A model generated the notes under the pieces. It was not told the origin of the DNA. It worked only from the letters and a program-made list of their open reading frames with translations, and did no database searches. 64,000 nt of DNA, from the NCBI RefSeq assembly GCF_017161405.1, contig NZ_CP071051.1, positions 2,852,001 to 2,916,000 on the forward strand, read 5' to 3'. Positions within the stretch are counted from its first letter, which is position 1; each line of letters starts with the position of its first letter. Of the stretch, positions 9,327-17,986 are shown in pieces. The translations under genes were made by a program, and so were the position numbers. Origin of the DNA: Leucobacter sp. CX169 (lineage in GTDB: Bacteria; Actinomycetota; Actinomycetes; Actinomycetales; Microbacteriaceae).

Positions 9327-9348
9327 CCGAGCCGGCCGAGGAGGCACC

Positions 9349-10857
9349 GTGGCGCGCACCTTCGCCGGACGGCCGAAACTCAGCACCGAGCAGCAGGCCG
9401 TCTACGACCGCATCGAGCACACGCGGGAGCACGTCTTCGTGACGGGCCGCGCCGGCACCGGCAAATCAACCCTGCTCAATCATCTGTCGTGGAACACGAG
9501 CAAGCAGATCGTGGTGTGCGCGCCCACCGGCGTCGCGGCGCTTGGGGTCGGCGGCCAGACGATCCACTCCCTCTTCCGGCTGCCCACGGGGGTCATTGCC
9601 GACCACGCAATCGAGCAGACCGCGGAGCTCAAGAAGCTACTCGGCGCGATCGACACGCTCGTGATCGACGAGGTGTCGATGGTGAACGCTGACCTGATGG
9701 ACGGCATCGACCGGGCACTGCGCCAGGCGCGGGCCCGCAGGCACGACCCCTTCGGCGGGGTGCAGGTAATCCTGTTTGGCGATCCGTACCAGCTGCCGCC
9801 CGTGCCACCGCGCGACCCCGATGAGCGCGCGTACTTCGCCGACATGTACCGTTCGCCCTGGTTCTTCGACGCGAAGGTGTGGGAAGGCGCAGACCTCTCA
9901 ATCATCGAGCTCACCGAGATCCACCGGCAGAACGACGACCGCTTCAAGCAACTGCTCAACGGGATCCGCCACGGCGTGGTGACGGCTGAGATGGCCGGCG
10001 AACTCAACGACGCCGGCGCGCGGCCCGCACCGAAGGACGGTGTGATCACGCTCGCCACCACCAACGCAATCGTCAACCGGATCAACCAGACGCGCATCAA
10101 ATCACTCGCGGGTCAATCGATGCGGGCCGAGGCCGAGGTGACCGGCGAGTTCAACCAGAGCAGCTTCCCGGCCGACGAAGTGCTCGAGCTCAAGATCGGC
10201 GCGCAGGTGATGTTCCTGCGCAACGACCCGGACGGGCGATGGGTCAACGGCACCCTCGGCACCGTGACCAAAGTTGCCGGCACGGTCTGGGTCGAGGTCG
10301 ACCAGGGCGGCGGGCTCGAAGAGTTCGAGGTCGAGCCCGCGACCTGGGAGCGCTATAAGTACCGCTACGACGCCGTCACCAAGACGCTGACGAAGGACGT
10401 CGTTGCGGAGTTCGAGCAGTTCCCGCTGCGCCTCGCCTGGGCCGTGACCATTCACAAGGCCCAGGGCCAGACGTACGAGTCGGCGATTATCGACCTCGGG
10501 CCGCGGGCGTTCAGCGCCGGCCAAACGTATGTGGCCTTCAGCCGCGTGACCTCGATGGATGGGCTGTACCTGGCCCGGCCGTTGCGCCCGAACGACATCA
10601 TCGTCGACGCCGACGTGGCGCGGTTTATGCGCGGGCGCCGCGTGGCCGCGGCGGGGCCCGCAATCACCGCAGCGGCGGCCGAGTCGACCGAAACGACCGA
10701 TTCAGCTGACGCCATGTCCGGGAAGGCGACGGCCGCGCCCGCCAAGTCCCCGACGCAGAGGAAGTCAGCCGTCAAGAAGCCAGCGGCGACGAAGGCTGCG
10801 GCCAAGAAGTCCCCCACGAAGAAGTCGACCGGCAAGGCTGCCACCCCGAAGCCTTAG
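9349..10857 (+). CDS. Pif1-like superfamily 1B DNA helicase
   Basis: 502 residues. Walker A is GRAGTGKST near residues 28-36 and Walker B is LVIDEVSM near 104-111. The SF1B C-terminal motifs are also present: an OB-like insert near 300-340 and the WAVTIHKAQGQTYE plus YVAFSRVTS signatures near 364-405. Pif1 relatives unwind DNA 5'-3' and deal with G-quadruplexes and stalled forks. It uses a GTG start with GAGGAGG four bases upstream. The final 75 residues form an Ala/Lys/Pro/Ser tail resembling a histone H1 C-terminus, probably for non-specific DNA binding. Confidence 0.85.
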   Translation: MARTFAGRPKLSTEQQAVYDRIEHTREHVFVTGRAGTGKSTLLNHLSWNTSKQIVVCAPTGVAALGVGGQTIHSLFRLPTGVIADHAIEQTAELKKLLGAIDTLVIDEVSMVNADLMDGIDRALRQARARRHDPFGGVQVILFGDPYQLPPVPPRDPDERAYFADMYRSPWFFDAKVWEGADLSIIELTEIHRQNDDRFKQLLNGIRHGVVTAEMAGELNDAGARPAPKDGVITLATTNAIVNRINQTRIKSLAGQSMRAEAEVTGEFNQSSFPADEVLELKIGAQVMFLRNDPDGRWVNGTLGTVTKVAGTVWVEVDQGGGLEEFEVEPATWERYKYRYDAVTKTLTKDVVAEFEQFPLRLAWAVTIHKAQGQTYESAIIDLGPRAFSAGQTYVAFSRVTSMDGLYLARPLRPNDIIVDADVARFMRGRRVAAAGPAITAAAAESTETTDSADAMSGKATAAPAKSPTQRKSAVKKPAATKAAAKKSPTKKSTGKAATPKP

Positions 10858-10963
10858 GCGCTCTTTCTCCGCCTCTGCCGCATCCCTCCCGCACCCCCGA
10901 ACGCACGGCGTCCACGCGCGCACGGCCGAGGCGAAACGAGCGCCCGCCGCCTCACCCCGCCTT

Positions 10964-11026
10964 CCTCGAGCAGTCTCAACATGCTGCTTCAATTCAGGGG
11001 ATGCCGCAGATCGAGACTGCTCGAGG
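10964..11026. terminator. Long inverted repeat between convergent genes
   Basis: Perfect 14-base arms (10964-10977 and 11013-11026) enclose 35 bases that themselves contain a small CTGC/GCAG stem. It lies between the converging helicase and MFS genes, just past the MFS gap, so a bidirectional terminator or cruciform is the simplest reading. There is no T tract. Confidence 0.5.
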
Positions 11027-11028
11027 GG

Positions 11029-12240
11029 CTATCGGGCGCGCTGACGCCCCTCCGCCGCGTAGGCGAGCACGGCGATGAGCAGGCCGCCGGCCGCGAGCAC
11101 TGCGCCCGCCCAGGCCGGGGCGGCGAAGCCCCATCCGGCCGCGATCACAGCGCCGCCCAGGAACGCGCCGAGGCTGTTCCCGACGTTCAGCGCGGAGTGG
11201 TTCAGGGCCGCTGCGATTGCCTGGTAGTCGCCGGCGACGTCCATAAGTCGGGTCTGAATGGCGGGGCTCATGACGAACGAGACGAAGCCCACCGCGAAGA
11301 CGAGGATGCACACCGCCACCAGCGAAGACGAAAGCAGCGCGAGCAGCACCAACACTCCCGCCATAGCCGCCAGGCTGAACAGCAGGGTGCGTTTGATCTC
11401 GATGTCTGCCAGATGCCCACCGACGATGTTGCCCACGGTCATGCCCAGCCCGATCAGTACGAGCACGATGGGGATGACCCAGGTCGGAGCGCCGACAACC
11501 TCGGTGACGACCGGCGCGATGTAGCTGTACATCGCGAAGAACCCGCCGAAGCCGACCGCCCCGATCGCGAGGGCGAACCACACCTGCGTCACGCGGAAGA
11601 CGCCGAGCTCCGCTCGCAGCGTGCGCCCCGGGGATCCTGCCTGGTGGGGCACAAATCGCGCAATGGCGACGGTCGCGAGCGCGAACACGAGCGTGACGAC
11701 CAGGAAGGCCGTCCGCCAGCCCCACTGCTGTCCAAGGAACGTGCCGAGCGGCACCCCCACGACGTTGGCGAGGGTCAGGCCGGTCAGGATGAAGGCGACG
11801 CCCTTTGCCCGGTTTCCCGGCCCCATCACTTCGGCGGCGACGAGCGCTCCGAGTCCGAAGTAGGCGCCGTGCGGCAGGCCGGCGAGGAACCGCGAGACGC
11901 CGATCAGCTCGAAGGTCGGCAGCACGACCGTGAGCGCATTGAAGACCGTGAGCGCGAGCGCCAGCACGACCATGACGCGATGTCGCGGATACTTTGCCGC
12001 GAAGCCGGCAATCGTGGGCGCTCCGACGACGACGCCGAGCGCATAGAGCGAGATCAGCCAGCCGGCCTTACCGAGGGCGTCCTCCTGGCTCGACGCCCAC
12101 ACAGCGGGCATGACGTCTCGCGCGATGTCGGGCAGCAGCCCCATCGCGACGAATTCGGTCATGCCGATGCCGAAACTGCCGATGGCCAGAGAGAGGAGCG
12201 CCATCTTCGCCGCACCCCTCGAAATGTTCGAGGGATTCAC
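11029..12240 (-). CDS. MFS transporter, DHA1 (AraJ/drug efflux) type
   Basis: 403 residues with 12 predicted membrane segments. The N-terminal FGIGMTEFVAMGLLPDIA and the GAYFGLGALVAAEVM region are typical of the AraJ/NepI/chloramphenicol-efflux subgroup of DHA1 exporters. It is likely a proton-coupled efflux pump for small hydrophobic or sugar-like compounds; substrate unknown. The GTG at 12240 is preferred because the upstream open frame runs into the heme oxygenase gene; no strong ribosome-binding site is visible, so translation may be coupled to that gene 37 bases upstream. Confidence 0.82.
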   Translation of the reverse strand: MNPSNISRGAAKMALLSLAIGSFGIGMTEFVAMGLLPDIARDVMPAVWASSQEDALGKAGWLISLYALGVVVGAPTIAGFAAKYPRHRVMVVLALALTVFNALTVVLPTFELIGVSRFLAGLPHGAYFGLGALVAAEVMGPGNRAKGVAFILTGLTLANVVGVPLGTFLGQQWGWRTAFLVVTLVFALATVAIARFVPHQAGSPGRTLRAELGVFRVTQVWFALAIGAVGFGGFFAMYSYIAPVVTEVVGAPTWVIPIVLVLIGLGMTVGNIVGGHLADIEIKRTLLFSLAAMAGVLVLLALLSSSLVAVCILVFAVGFVSFVMSPAIQTRLMDVAGDYQAIAAALNHSALNVGNSLGAFLGGAVIAAGWGFAAPAWAGAVLAAGGLLIAVLAYAAEGRQRAR

Positions 12241-12277
12241 TCGTTCAGCGTAGTCGGCTTTTCGGCCGACGCGCGGG

Positions 12278-12943
12278 CTACGCTGCGGCGGCGGCCTTCG
12301 CGCGGGCCAGGTCGATGAAGACCTCGGTGTTGAAGCGGTACGCAGCACGGACCTCGTCGATCGCGCGGGCGCGCTCGTCGTCGTTCAGGCCAGCACCGAG
12401 AGCGTCGAGCTCGGCACGGTAGCCAGTCTTGAACTCAGCGAGGTCGCCCAGCGAGCTGAAATCGTAGAACTCGGCCCCCGTGCCCGCGAACTCGTGCTGC
12501 TTGGCGACGCGGCGAGCGATCATCTGGCCGCCCGAGAGGTCGCCGAGGTAGCGCGTGTAGTGGTGGGCGACGAAGCCGGCAGCCCAGCCCTCAGCCCCGA
12601 CTTCGCGGATCCGGGCCGCGTAGGCCTCGGTCGCGGGCACCGCGGTGATCTGCTCGCGCCAATCGGCGCCGACCAGGAACTCGAGGTCGCGTTCGAGCGC
12701 AGGCATCCGAATCAGTGCCTCGTTCAGGAAGGGCTGCACCGCGGGATCCTGCGCCAGATCGGCAGCAACCGCCTCGAGCGCCTCGTACATGTAGAAGTGC
12801 TGCACGACGAGCGCGACGTAGTCCTCGCGGGTCGCGGTTCCCCGCATGATTCCCTCCATGAAGCCGGCGCCCTCGCTGTCGGAGTGGTCCGACCAGGTGC
12901 CCTCGCGGAGGGCCTGGGAGAAGGGAATGGCAGTGCTGGTCAC
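12278..12943 (-). CDS. Biliverdin-producing heme oxygenase
   Basis: 221-residue all-helical heme oxygenase. The proximal heme ligand is His20 in WSDHSDSEG, and the distal-helix glycines are in YLGDLSGGQ near 125-133. It cleaves heme to biliverdin, CO and iron, as HmuO of corynebacteria does. The GTG at 12943 has AGGAG upstream. The DUF2470 gene 46 bases upstream on the same strand suggests a two-gene heme-use operon. No heme importer lies nearby in the window. Confidence 0.92.
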   Translation of the reverse strand: MTSTAIPFSQALREGTWSDHSDSEGAGFMEGIMRGTATREDYVALVVQHFYMYEALEAVAADLAQDPAVQPFLNEALIRMPALERDLEFLVGADWREQITAVPATEAYAARIREVGAEGWAAGFVAHHYTRYLGDLSGGQMIARRVAKQHEFAGTGAEFYDFSSLGDLAEFKTGYRAELDALGAGLNDDERARAIDEVRAAYRFNTEVFIDLARAKAAAAA

Positions 12944-12989
12944 AGTGGGGCTCCTATGGGGGCGGAAGAGTGGAAACGAGTGGGGCGAG

Positions 12990-13289
12990 CTAGTGCTCGC
13001 GCGGGGTGAGGCCGAGGCGCGCGCACGCCTCGCGGTAGACGAGCACGACCGAGCCGCGCACCTGCGGCCGCTCCGAGATCGGCGCATCGGGCCACGGCAC
13101 GACGAGTTCGTGCTCGCCAGCGGGGTCGGTCACACTCCAGCGAGCGACGTCGCCGTCAAAGCCGGTCATGACGCTCGCCGTCACCTCGGGGTAGCCAAAT
13201 GCGCGCGCGATCAGCACATTGTCCGCCAGGTGGTCGTCGTTCATGTGGTGCAGCACACCTGCAACGGCCTGTTCATCAAATACGCTCAC
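12990..13289 (-). CDS. DUF2470 domain protein
   Basis: 99 residues. The conserved HHMNDDH near 14-20 and the FGYPEVTASVMTGFD region mark DUF2470, the small domain found at the C-terminus of HugZ-type heme-degrading enzymes and as a stand-alone protein beside heme genes. It starts with GTG behind CTGGAGGA. Its position immediately upstream of heme oxygenase suggests a role in heme binding or disposal, which is inference. Confidence 0.85.
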   Translation of the reverse strand: MSVFDEQAVAGVLHHMNDDHLADNVLIARAFGYPEVTASVMTGFDGDVARWSVTDPAGEHELVVPWPDAPISERPQVRGSVVLVYREACARLGLTPREH

Positions 13290-13384
13290 TCCTCCAGTCT
13301 ACGCGGGGCACCCAATCCCATGGCTCTCAGGCGGCACCCGGTAGACTCACCGGGTACTTCTTCCCTCGGCGAATAGGTGGTTCT

Positions 13385-14695
13385 GTGATCCCGAAGTTCG
13401 GCGCGCGCGTCTCTGCCGCCTCCATTGGACTGCTGACCGTGGTCGCCCTTGGGCTCACCGGCTGCACGGGATCCGACGCCGACGCGGGATCCGCCGCACT
13501 GTCGACCATGCCAACTGAGACGAGCGAACAGGTCAGCGCCGCCGTTGCGAACGCGCTGGGAGCAAGCCGGTCCACCGAAGCCGTCATCGGCGTGTGGGCG
13601 CCGTGGAGTGGCGACCTCGTCCAGGCATACGCCACCGAAGGCGATCCGCAGGCGAACGCCGACTCCGCCATTCGTGGCGCCCAGGCCTCACAGCCCGTCG
13701 TCTGCGCACTGCTGCTCGCAATGGTCGAGGACGGCCAGGTCACGCTCGACCGCGAGGTCAGTATGGACCTCACGCGCCAGGTCGGCATCGACGGCATCAC
13801 GTACCGACAGCTGTGCGACGGCACCTCCGGCCTCGCAGACTTCAAGGGCCCCTTCGCGGACATCTTCGTGAACAACCCGACGCGGCCGTGGCCGATCCGC
13901 GAGCTCCTCGCGCAGGGAATCGCGACCTCGCCGCTGTCTTGGCCCGGACTGGACGTCCACATCAGCGACACTGACGCAGCGATGCTGGGCCGCGCGCTGA
14001 GCGTGCGCAGCGGCGTCGACCTGGCCGACCTGCTCGAGCAGTACGTCTATGAGCCCGCAGGGATGGCGCACTCGTCGCTCCCTGGGACCGACGACGTCAC
14101 GCTCAGCGGGAACCACCTCGAGGGCATCAGCTTCCCGAGCGCCGGCGGCGCCCCCGTCTGCGACGTGGAACCTGCCCCGGTCGAGAAGGTCTCCCCCTCG
14201 ATGTTGTCGGGCGCGGGCGCGACCGTCACCACGGTCACGGACCTCAAGAACTTCTACGCCTCCTATCTCGGCGGCGATTTCGAGTCGGAGAAGACCCAGG
14301 GCGTCACCACTGAGGTCCGCCCCACGAAGAACCCCGAGCGCGACGCCGAGGGCAACCCGATCGCCGAGGTGACCGATTCGCCCAGCAACTGGGGCTTTGG
14401 CGTCGAGCAGGTCGGCCCGCTCTGGGGTCGCAGCGGCTCAATGCCGGGCAGTTCGACCGCCGCGTTCCACGACCCGTCCTCGGGCTTCACCGTCGTGGTC
14501 GCGCTGAACAACGCGGGCTCGGGTCAGAGCATTGCGCGCGCCCTGGCCTTCCAGATCGCGGCCATTGTGGCAGCTGGCCAGCCGGGCGAGCTCGAAATTC
14601 CCTGGACCGCCGAGGAGCGTGCCGCCCAGATCGCCGAGGCCGCCATTTGCCCCGTCGTCGTGGAGGCCCCGGCCGAGGAAGCCCCCGCCGAATAG
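13385..14695 (+). CDS. Lipoprotein with beta-lactamase-like serine hydrolase fold, probably catalytically dead
   Basis: 436 residues. A lipoprotein signal ends in LTGC near residue 20. The rest aligns by eye with the class C beta-lactamase/DD-peptidase family: [25 protein letters not shown], an acyl-site helix and a GRSGSMPG near the C-terminal KTG/HXG position. The catalytic motifs are missing: the SXXK region reads QASQPVV, with no lysine three after a serine, and the YXN position reads HIS. It is therefore likely a binding or regulatory wall protein. It starts with GTG behind AGGTGG, and a -10-like TAGACT lies at 13341. An Ala/Glu/Pro tail ends the protein. Confidence 0.75.
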   Translation: MIPKFGARVSAASIGLLTVVALGLTGCTGSDADAGSAALSTMPTETSEQVSAAVANALGASRSTEAVIGVWAPWSGDLVQAYATEGDPQANADSAIRGAQASQPVVCALLLAMVEDGQVTLDREVSMDLTRQVGIDGITYRQLCDGTSGLADFKGPFADIFVNNPTRPWPIRELLAQGIATSPLSWPGLDVHISDTDAAMLGRALSVRSGVDLADLLEQYVYEPAGMAHSSLPGTDDVTLSGNHLEGISFPSAGGAPVCDVEPAPVEKVSPSMLSGAGATVTTVTDLKNFYASYLGGDFESEKTQGVTTEVRPTKNPERDAEGNPIAEVTDSPSNWGFGVEQVGPLWGRSGSMPGSSTAAFHDPSSGFTVVVALNNAGSGQSIARALAFQIAAIVAAGQPGELEIPWTAEERAAQIAEAAICPVVVEAPAEEAPAE

Positions 14696-14939
14696 CCCTG
14701 TTCCGGTCGGATCCGCAGCTCAGCCCGCGGAACCGTTCACCGCGGCGTGCCCGAATTGTGACAATTTGGTGACCTACGCGCGTATTCATTCGGATACTGT
14801 GGCGAATGGAGTTGCCATCCTGCGCTGTCTGCGCGGGTCACCCCGTACGGGGACGATCCGGTGTTGTGCGTGTGATCCGGCGACGACCGGGCCCGGATTC
14901 TCTGGCCCGAAGCGCTATCAGAAGGAAACACACGAAGTT
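14696..14939 (+). other. Long leader region of the cold-shock gene
   Basis: No gene is seen. A -10-like GATACT near 14795 would leave a 5' untranslated region of roughly 140 bases before the cold-shock start. Long structured leaders are usual for cspA-type mRNAs and set their temperature response; whether this one does so is inference. Confidence 0.4.
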
Positions 14940-15143
14940 ATGGCTACCGGTACCGTGAAGTGGTTCAACGCCGAAAAGGGTTATGGATTCATCGCCCCTG
15001 ACGACGGCAGCGCCGACGTGTTCGCTCACTACTCGGCAATCGAGTCGTCGGGCTTCCGCACGCTCGAGGAAAACCAGAAGGTTGAGTACGAACCGGCTCA
15101 GGGCCCCAAGGGTCCCCAGGCCGAGAAGATCCAGGCGATCTAG
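14940..15143 (+). CDS. cspA: Cold-shock protein
   Basis: 67-residue single cold-shock domain. It has RNP1 (KGYGFIAP) and RNP2 (DVFAHYSAI), the aromatic patch that binds single-stranded RNA or DNA. It melts mRNA secondary structure at low temperature or acts as a general RNA chaperone. The start is ATG with AGAAGGA about 12 bases upstream. It is monocistronic, with a strong hairpin directly after the stop. Confidence 0.96.
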   Translation: MATGTVKWFNAEKGYGFIAPDDGSADVFAHYSAIESSGFRTLEENQKVEYEPAQGPKGPQAEKIQAI

Positions 15144-15159
15144 TCTCAATCATTAGTGC

Positions 15160-15193
15160 GAACGGGGTGGTCCAGCGTTGGACCGCCCCGTTC
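15160..15193 (+). terminator. Rho-independent terminator of cold-shock gene
   Basis: 15-base-pair stem (one G-T pair) with a four-base loop, followed by GTTGTTT. It lies 16 bases after the cold-shock stop codon. Confidence 0.85.
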
Positions 15194-15212
15194 GTTGTTT
15201 CTCGGGCCCGGG

Positions 15213-16163
15213 CTACGCAGGATCCCGGGAACCGGGCTCCCCGTGCAGCGCGTCATGCCCGCCGTGCCCCTCGGGCTCGAGCTGGAACGTCGCGTGGTCG
15301 ATCCTGATGGGGAAGTGCTCGGCGACGCAGGTCTGCAGTGAGGCGAGAATCTCTGGGGCATGACCATCGGTGAAGCACTCCGCCTCGACGGTGACGTGCG
15401 CCGTCAGAATGGGCAGGTCGCTTGAAATGCGCGTGATGTGCAGGTCGTGCACGGCGAGCACGTGCGGCAGACCCAGAATGTGGGTGCGCACGTCGGCGAG
15501 GTCGAGCCCCTTTGGCGTCTGCTCGAGCAGGACACTCAGCGAGCTGCGCAGCAGTGAGATGGTGCGGGGCACAATCAACACGGCGATCAGGATCGCGGCG
15601 ATCGAGTCTGCCCGCTCCCAGCCGAACCAGGCGATGAGCAGCGCGCTCACGATGACCGCAACCGAGCCGAGGGCGTCGTTCACGACCTCGAGGAACGCGG
15701 CGCGCATATTCAGGTTGGCGCCCCGCCCGCCCGCGAGGATCGCCATCGCGATGACGTTCGCAACGAGGCCGACGATCCCGAAGATGAGCATCGTGCCGGA
15801 GGCCAGCTCAGCGGGCTCGAAGAGCCGCCGCACGCCCTCGATCATCGCGTAGACGCCGACCGCCAGCAGGATCAGCGCTTGCAGGCTCGCGCTGAGCGCT
15901 TCGGCCCGGCGGAACCCCCAGGTGTGGGTGTCGGTGGCGGGACGTTCCATGAGGCGCGCGGCCGTGAGCGCGAGCAGGAGACCGATCACATCGGTGAGCA
16001 TGTGCGCGGTGTCGACGAGCAGCGCAAGACTGCCCGTGATGATCGATCCCACGAGTTGGGAGAGGAAGACGAGGAATGTCAGACAGAACGCGAGGGTGAG
16101 CCTGCGGCGATTGCTCGCGCCCCCGGTCGCGGCAGCGGCGCCGTGGTGGTGGCCCGCGCCCAC
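15213..16163 (-). CDS. Cation diffusion facilitator (zinc/cadmium/cobalt exporter)
   Basis: 316 residues, six membrane segments and a cytoplasmic C-terminal metal-sensing domain. The transport site has HMLTD in helix 2 and EVVND in helix 5, so the second site carries Glu where many CzcD proteins have His, as the second CDF in this window also does. Short His clusters occur at the N-terminus and near the end. The GTG start overlaps the stop of the ArsR gene by one base (TAGTG), so the pump is made together with its presumed sensor. Confidence 0.9.
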   Translation of the reverse strand: MGAGHHHGAAAATGGASNRRRLTLAFCLTFLVFLSQLVGSIITGSLALLVDTAHMLTDVIGLLLALTAARLMERPATDTHTWGFRRAEALSASLQALILLAVGVYAMIEGVRRLFEPAELASGTMLIFGIVGLVANVIAMAILAGGRGANLNMRAAFLEVVNDALGSVAVIVSALLIAWFGWERADSIAAILIAVLIVPRTISLLRSSLSVLLEQTPKGLDLADVRTHILGLPHVLAVHDLHITRISSDLPILTAHVTVEAECFTDGHAPEILASLQTCVAEHFPIRIDHATFQLEPEGHGGHDALHGEPGSRDPA

Positions 16164-16532
16164 TAGCCGGCCTCGGTCAGCGCTGCCGCGTGCTGGGCGG
16201 GGTGCGGGTGGCGCACCTCGGCCCCGACTGCGTGCTCTGCTTGGTAGAGCGCAACGCGCACGAGCTCGATCGCGTGCTCGCCGGCGAGCCGGTAGTACAC
16301 CCGCACCCCCTCCTGACGGGTCACGACGATGCGGCTCATGCGGAGCTTCGCGAGGTGCTGGGAGACAGTGGCCTGAGGCTTGCCGACAACCTCTGCCAGT
16401 TCCCCAACCGAGCGTTCGCCATCTTCAAGCGCCAGAATCAGTCGGACGCGGGTCGCATCGGCGAGCAGCGAGAAGATCTCAACCGCGACGGGAATGGAGC
16501 CGTTGACGAGCTCTTCATTATCTGCGTACATA
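16163..16532 (-). CDS. ArsR/SmtB-family metal-responsive repressor
   Basis: 122 residues from the ATG at 16532. The winged helix has the signature VGKPQATVSQHLAKLRMSRIV and DATRVRLILAL. The C-terminal tail HPHPAQHAAA could be a metal-binding region. It sits directly in front of, and overlaps, the CDF exporter, so it is most likely a metal-released repressor of its own operon. Upstream of the ATG the DNA is AT-rich (TAAATATATTCGT) with no ribosome-binding site, suggesting a leaderless start. A GTG at 16564 is a weaker alternative. Confidence 0.88.
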
Positions 16533-16656
16533 CGAATATATTTACACACGCAGAGAGTTCCCACAACGTTCCAGGGTGCCGACAGGTTGGCGAGCAGCGA
16601 AGCCGCACCGCGATTCTGCTAGTGTTGAGCGGTCGGGATCGTTGAGATTCCGCCAC

Positions 16657-16730
16657 GGGGCTGTAGTTCAATGGTAGAACTTCTGCTTCCCAAGCAGATA
16701 GCGCGGGTTCGATTCCCGTCAGCCCCTCCA
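16657..16730 (+). tRNA. tRNA-Gly (anticodon CCC), CCA encoded
   Basis: Cloverleaf read directly: acceptor GGGGCTG/CAGCCCC (16657-16663 with 16720-16726), D stem GTTC/GAAC, anticodon stem TCTGC/GCAGA around loop TTCCCAA, T arm GCGGG-TTCGATT-CCCGT, discriminator T and encoded CCA at 16728-16730. The anticodon CCC reads GGG glycine codons. Confidence 0.97.
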
Positions 16731-16854
16731 CAACACTTCACTTCCTTTGGGCGCGAACCCTTCCCCGTACAAAGCAGCTTCGCGTCTTCCGAGACATTCC
16801 TCGGGCGCGCTAGTACGCTGAGGGCCAGTCAGTCATGGGCCCAAAGGGGAGTCA

Positions 16855-17955
16855 ATGGATACTCAAGAGAAGCTTGTCAGTCTTGCTACGAAGATTGAAC
16901 AGCAGCGTGCATCGATAGAGACCGAAGAAGCGACTAAGAACGCCTTCGTGATGCCGTTTCTTTCCTTGGTCTTGGGGTACGACGTGTTCAACCCCAACGA
17001 GGTAGTACCTGAGTTCACCGCCGACGTCGGAATCAAACGCGGCGAGAAGGTGGACTATGCAATCGTTCACGACGGCTCGGTCCAGATACTGATCGAATGC
17101 AAACACATCGGTGCGCCGCTGAACGTGAAGCATGCCTCTCAGCTGTACCGCTACTTCGGCGTCACCAAGGCTCGAATTGCGATCCTCACCAACGGCGACG
17201 AGTACCAGTTCTTCACAGACCTCGACTCCCCCAACATGATGGACGAGAAGCCTTTCTTGATCCTGACGCTCACGGACCTAGACGCGTCGCTCGTCCCCGA
17301 GCTGCGAAAGATGTCAAAGGACACATTCGATCTCGACTCGATCGTTTCTGCCGCGGAGGAACTCAAGTACATCGGGGAGCTGAAGCGCGTATTCGCGGCC
17401 CAGTTCAGTTCCCCCGACAAGGAATGGGTAAAGTTCCTCGTCAATCGCGTTTATGGCGGCGCATTCACGCAGAAGGTGCGGGAGCAGTTCACGGTCCTCG
17501 TAGAGCGCTCGGGCAAGCAGTTCCTGAACGACCGCGTCAATGACAGGCTGAAAGCGGCACTGGGAGGACCAGCCGTAGTCGCAAGCACCGAGCAGGAATT
17601 GGTTATCGGCAAGGAAGCGAGCGCGGTTGTGGCGCGCAATTCGATCTCCGACGATACAGACGACGGAATCGCGACCACACTCGACGAGCTTGAGGCGTTC
17701 CACATCGTGCGTGCGATTGCGTGCAGCGAGGTGCCCGTCAGCCGAATCTCACAACGGGACACTAAGTCCTATTTCGGCGTACTCCTCGATGACAATAACC
17801 GGAAACCCATCGCCCGACTGCACTTCAACACGTCGCAGTACTACATCGGGCTATTTGATGCGGACAAGGTCGAGACTCGACACCCCATCACGGTACCCGC
17901 TGAAATCTACAACTTCGCAGACCACATCCGGGGGACAGTCAACACCTACGCCTAG
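16855..17955 (+). CDS. Stand-alone HsdR N-terminal-type (PD-(D/E)XK) protein
   Basis: 366 residues. The N-terminal 170 or so match the type I restriction HsdR N-terminal fold: EEATKNAFVMPFL near 24-36, then Asp67, then Glu81-Cys-Lys83 as a PD-(D/E)XK nuclease core, then the HASQLYRYF helix. There is no helicase domain and there are no HsdM/HsdS genes beside it. The C-terminal half (about 270-366) resembles a small compact domain of unknown role. It is a solitary gene behind AAAGGGGA, directly downstream of tRNA-Gly, and looks less GC-rich than its neighbours, which hints at acquisition. It could be a defence nuclease or a DNA-binding relic; function unproven. Confidence 0.7.
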   Translation: MDTQEKLVSLATKIEQQRASIETEEATKNAFVMPFLSLVLGYDVFNPNEVVPEFTADVGIKRGEKVDYAIVHDGSVQILIECKHIGAPLNVKHASQLYRYFGVTKARIAILTNGDEYQFFTDLDSPNMMDEKPFLILTLTDLDASLVPELRKMSKDTFDLDSIVSAAEELKYIGELKRVFAAQFSSPDKEWVKFLVNRVYGGAFTQKVREQFTVLVERSGKQFLNDRVNDRLKAALGGPAVVASTEQELVIGKEASAVVARNSISDDTDDGIATTLDELEAFHIVRAIACSEVPVSRISQRDTKSYFGVLLDDNNRKPIARLHFNTSQYYIGLFDADKVETRHPITVPAEIYNFADHIRGTVNTYA

Positions 17956-17986
17956 TGGGAGGGGCAAAAACGAGCCCCGGCCGCAC

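Noticed and set aside
16657-17986. Integrated element using tRNA-Gly as attachment site
   Set aside because: I looked for a repeat of the tRNA 3' end after the HsdR-like gene and for an integrase; neither is visible.
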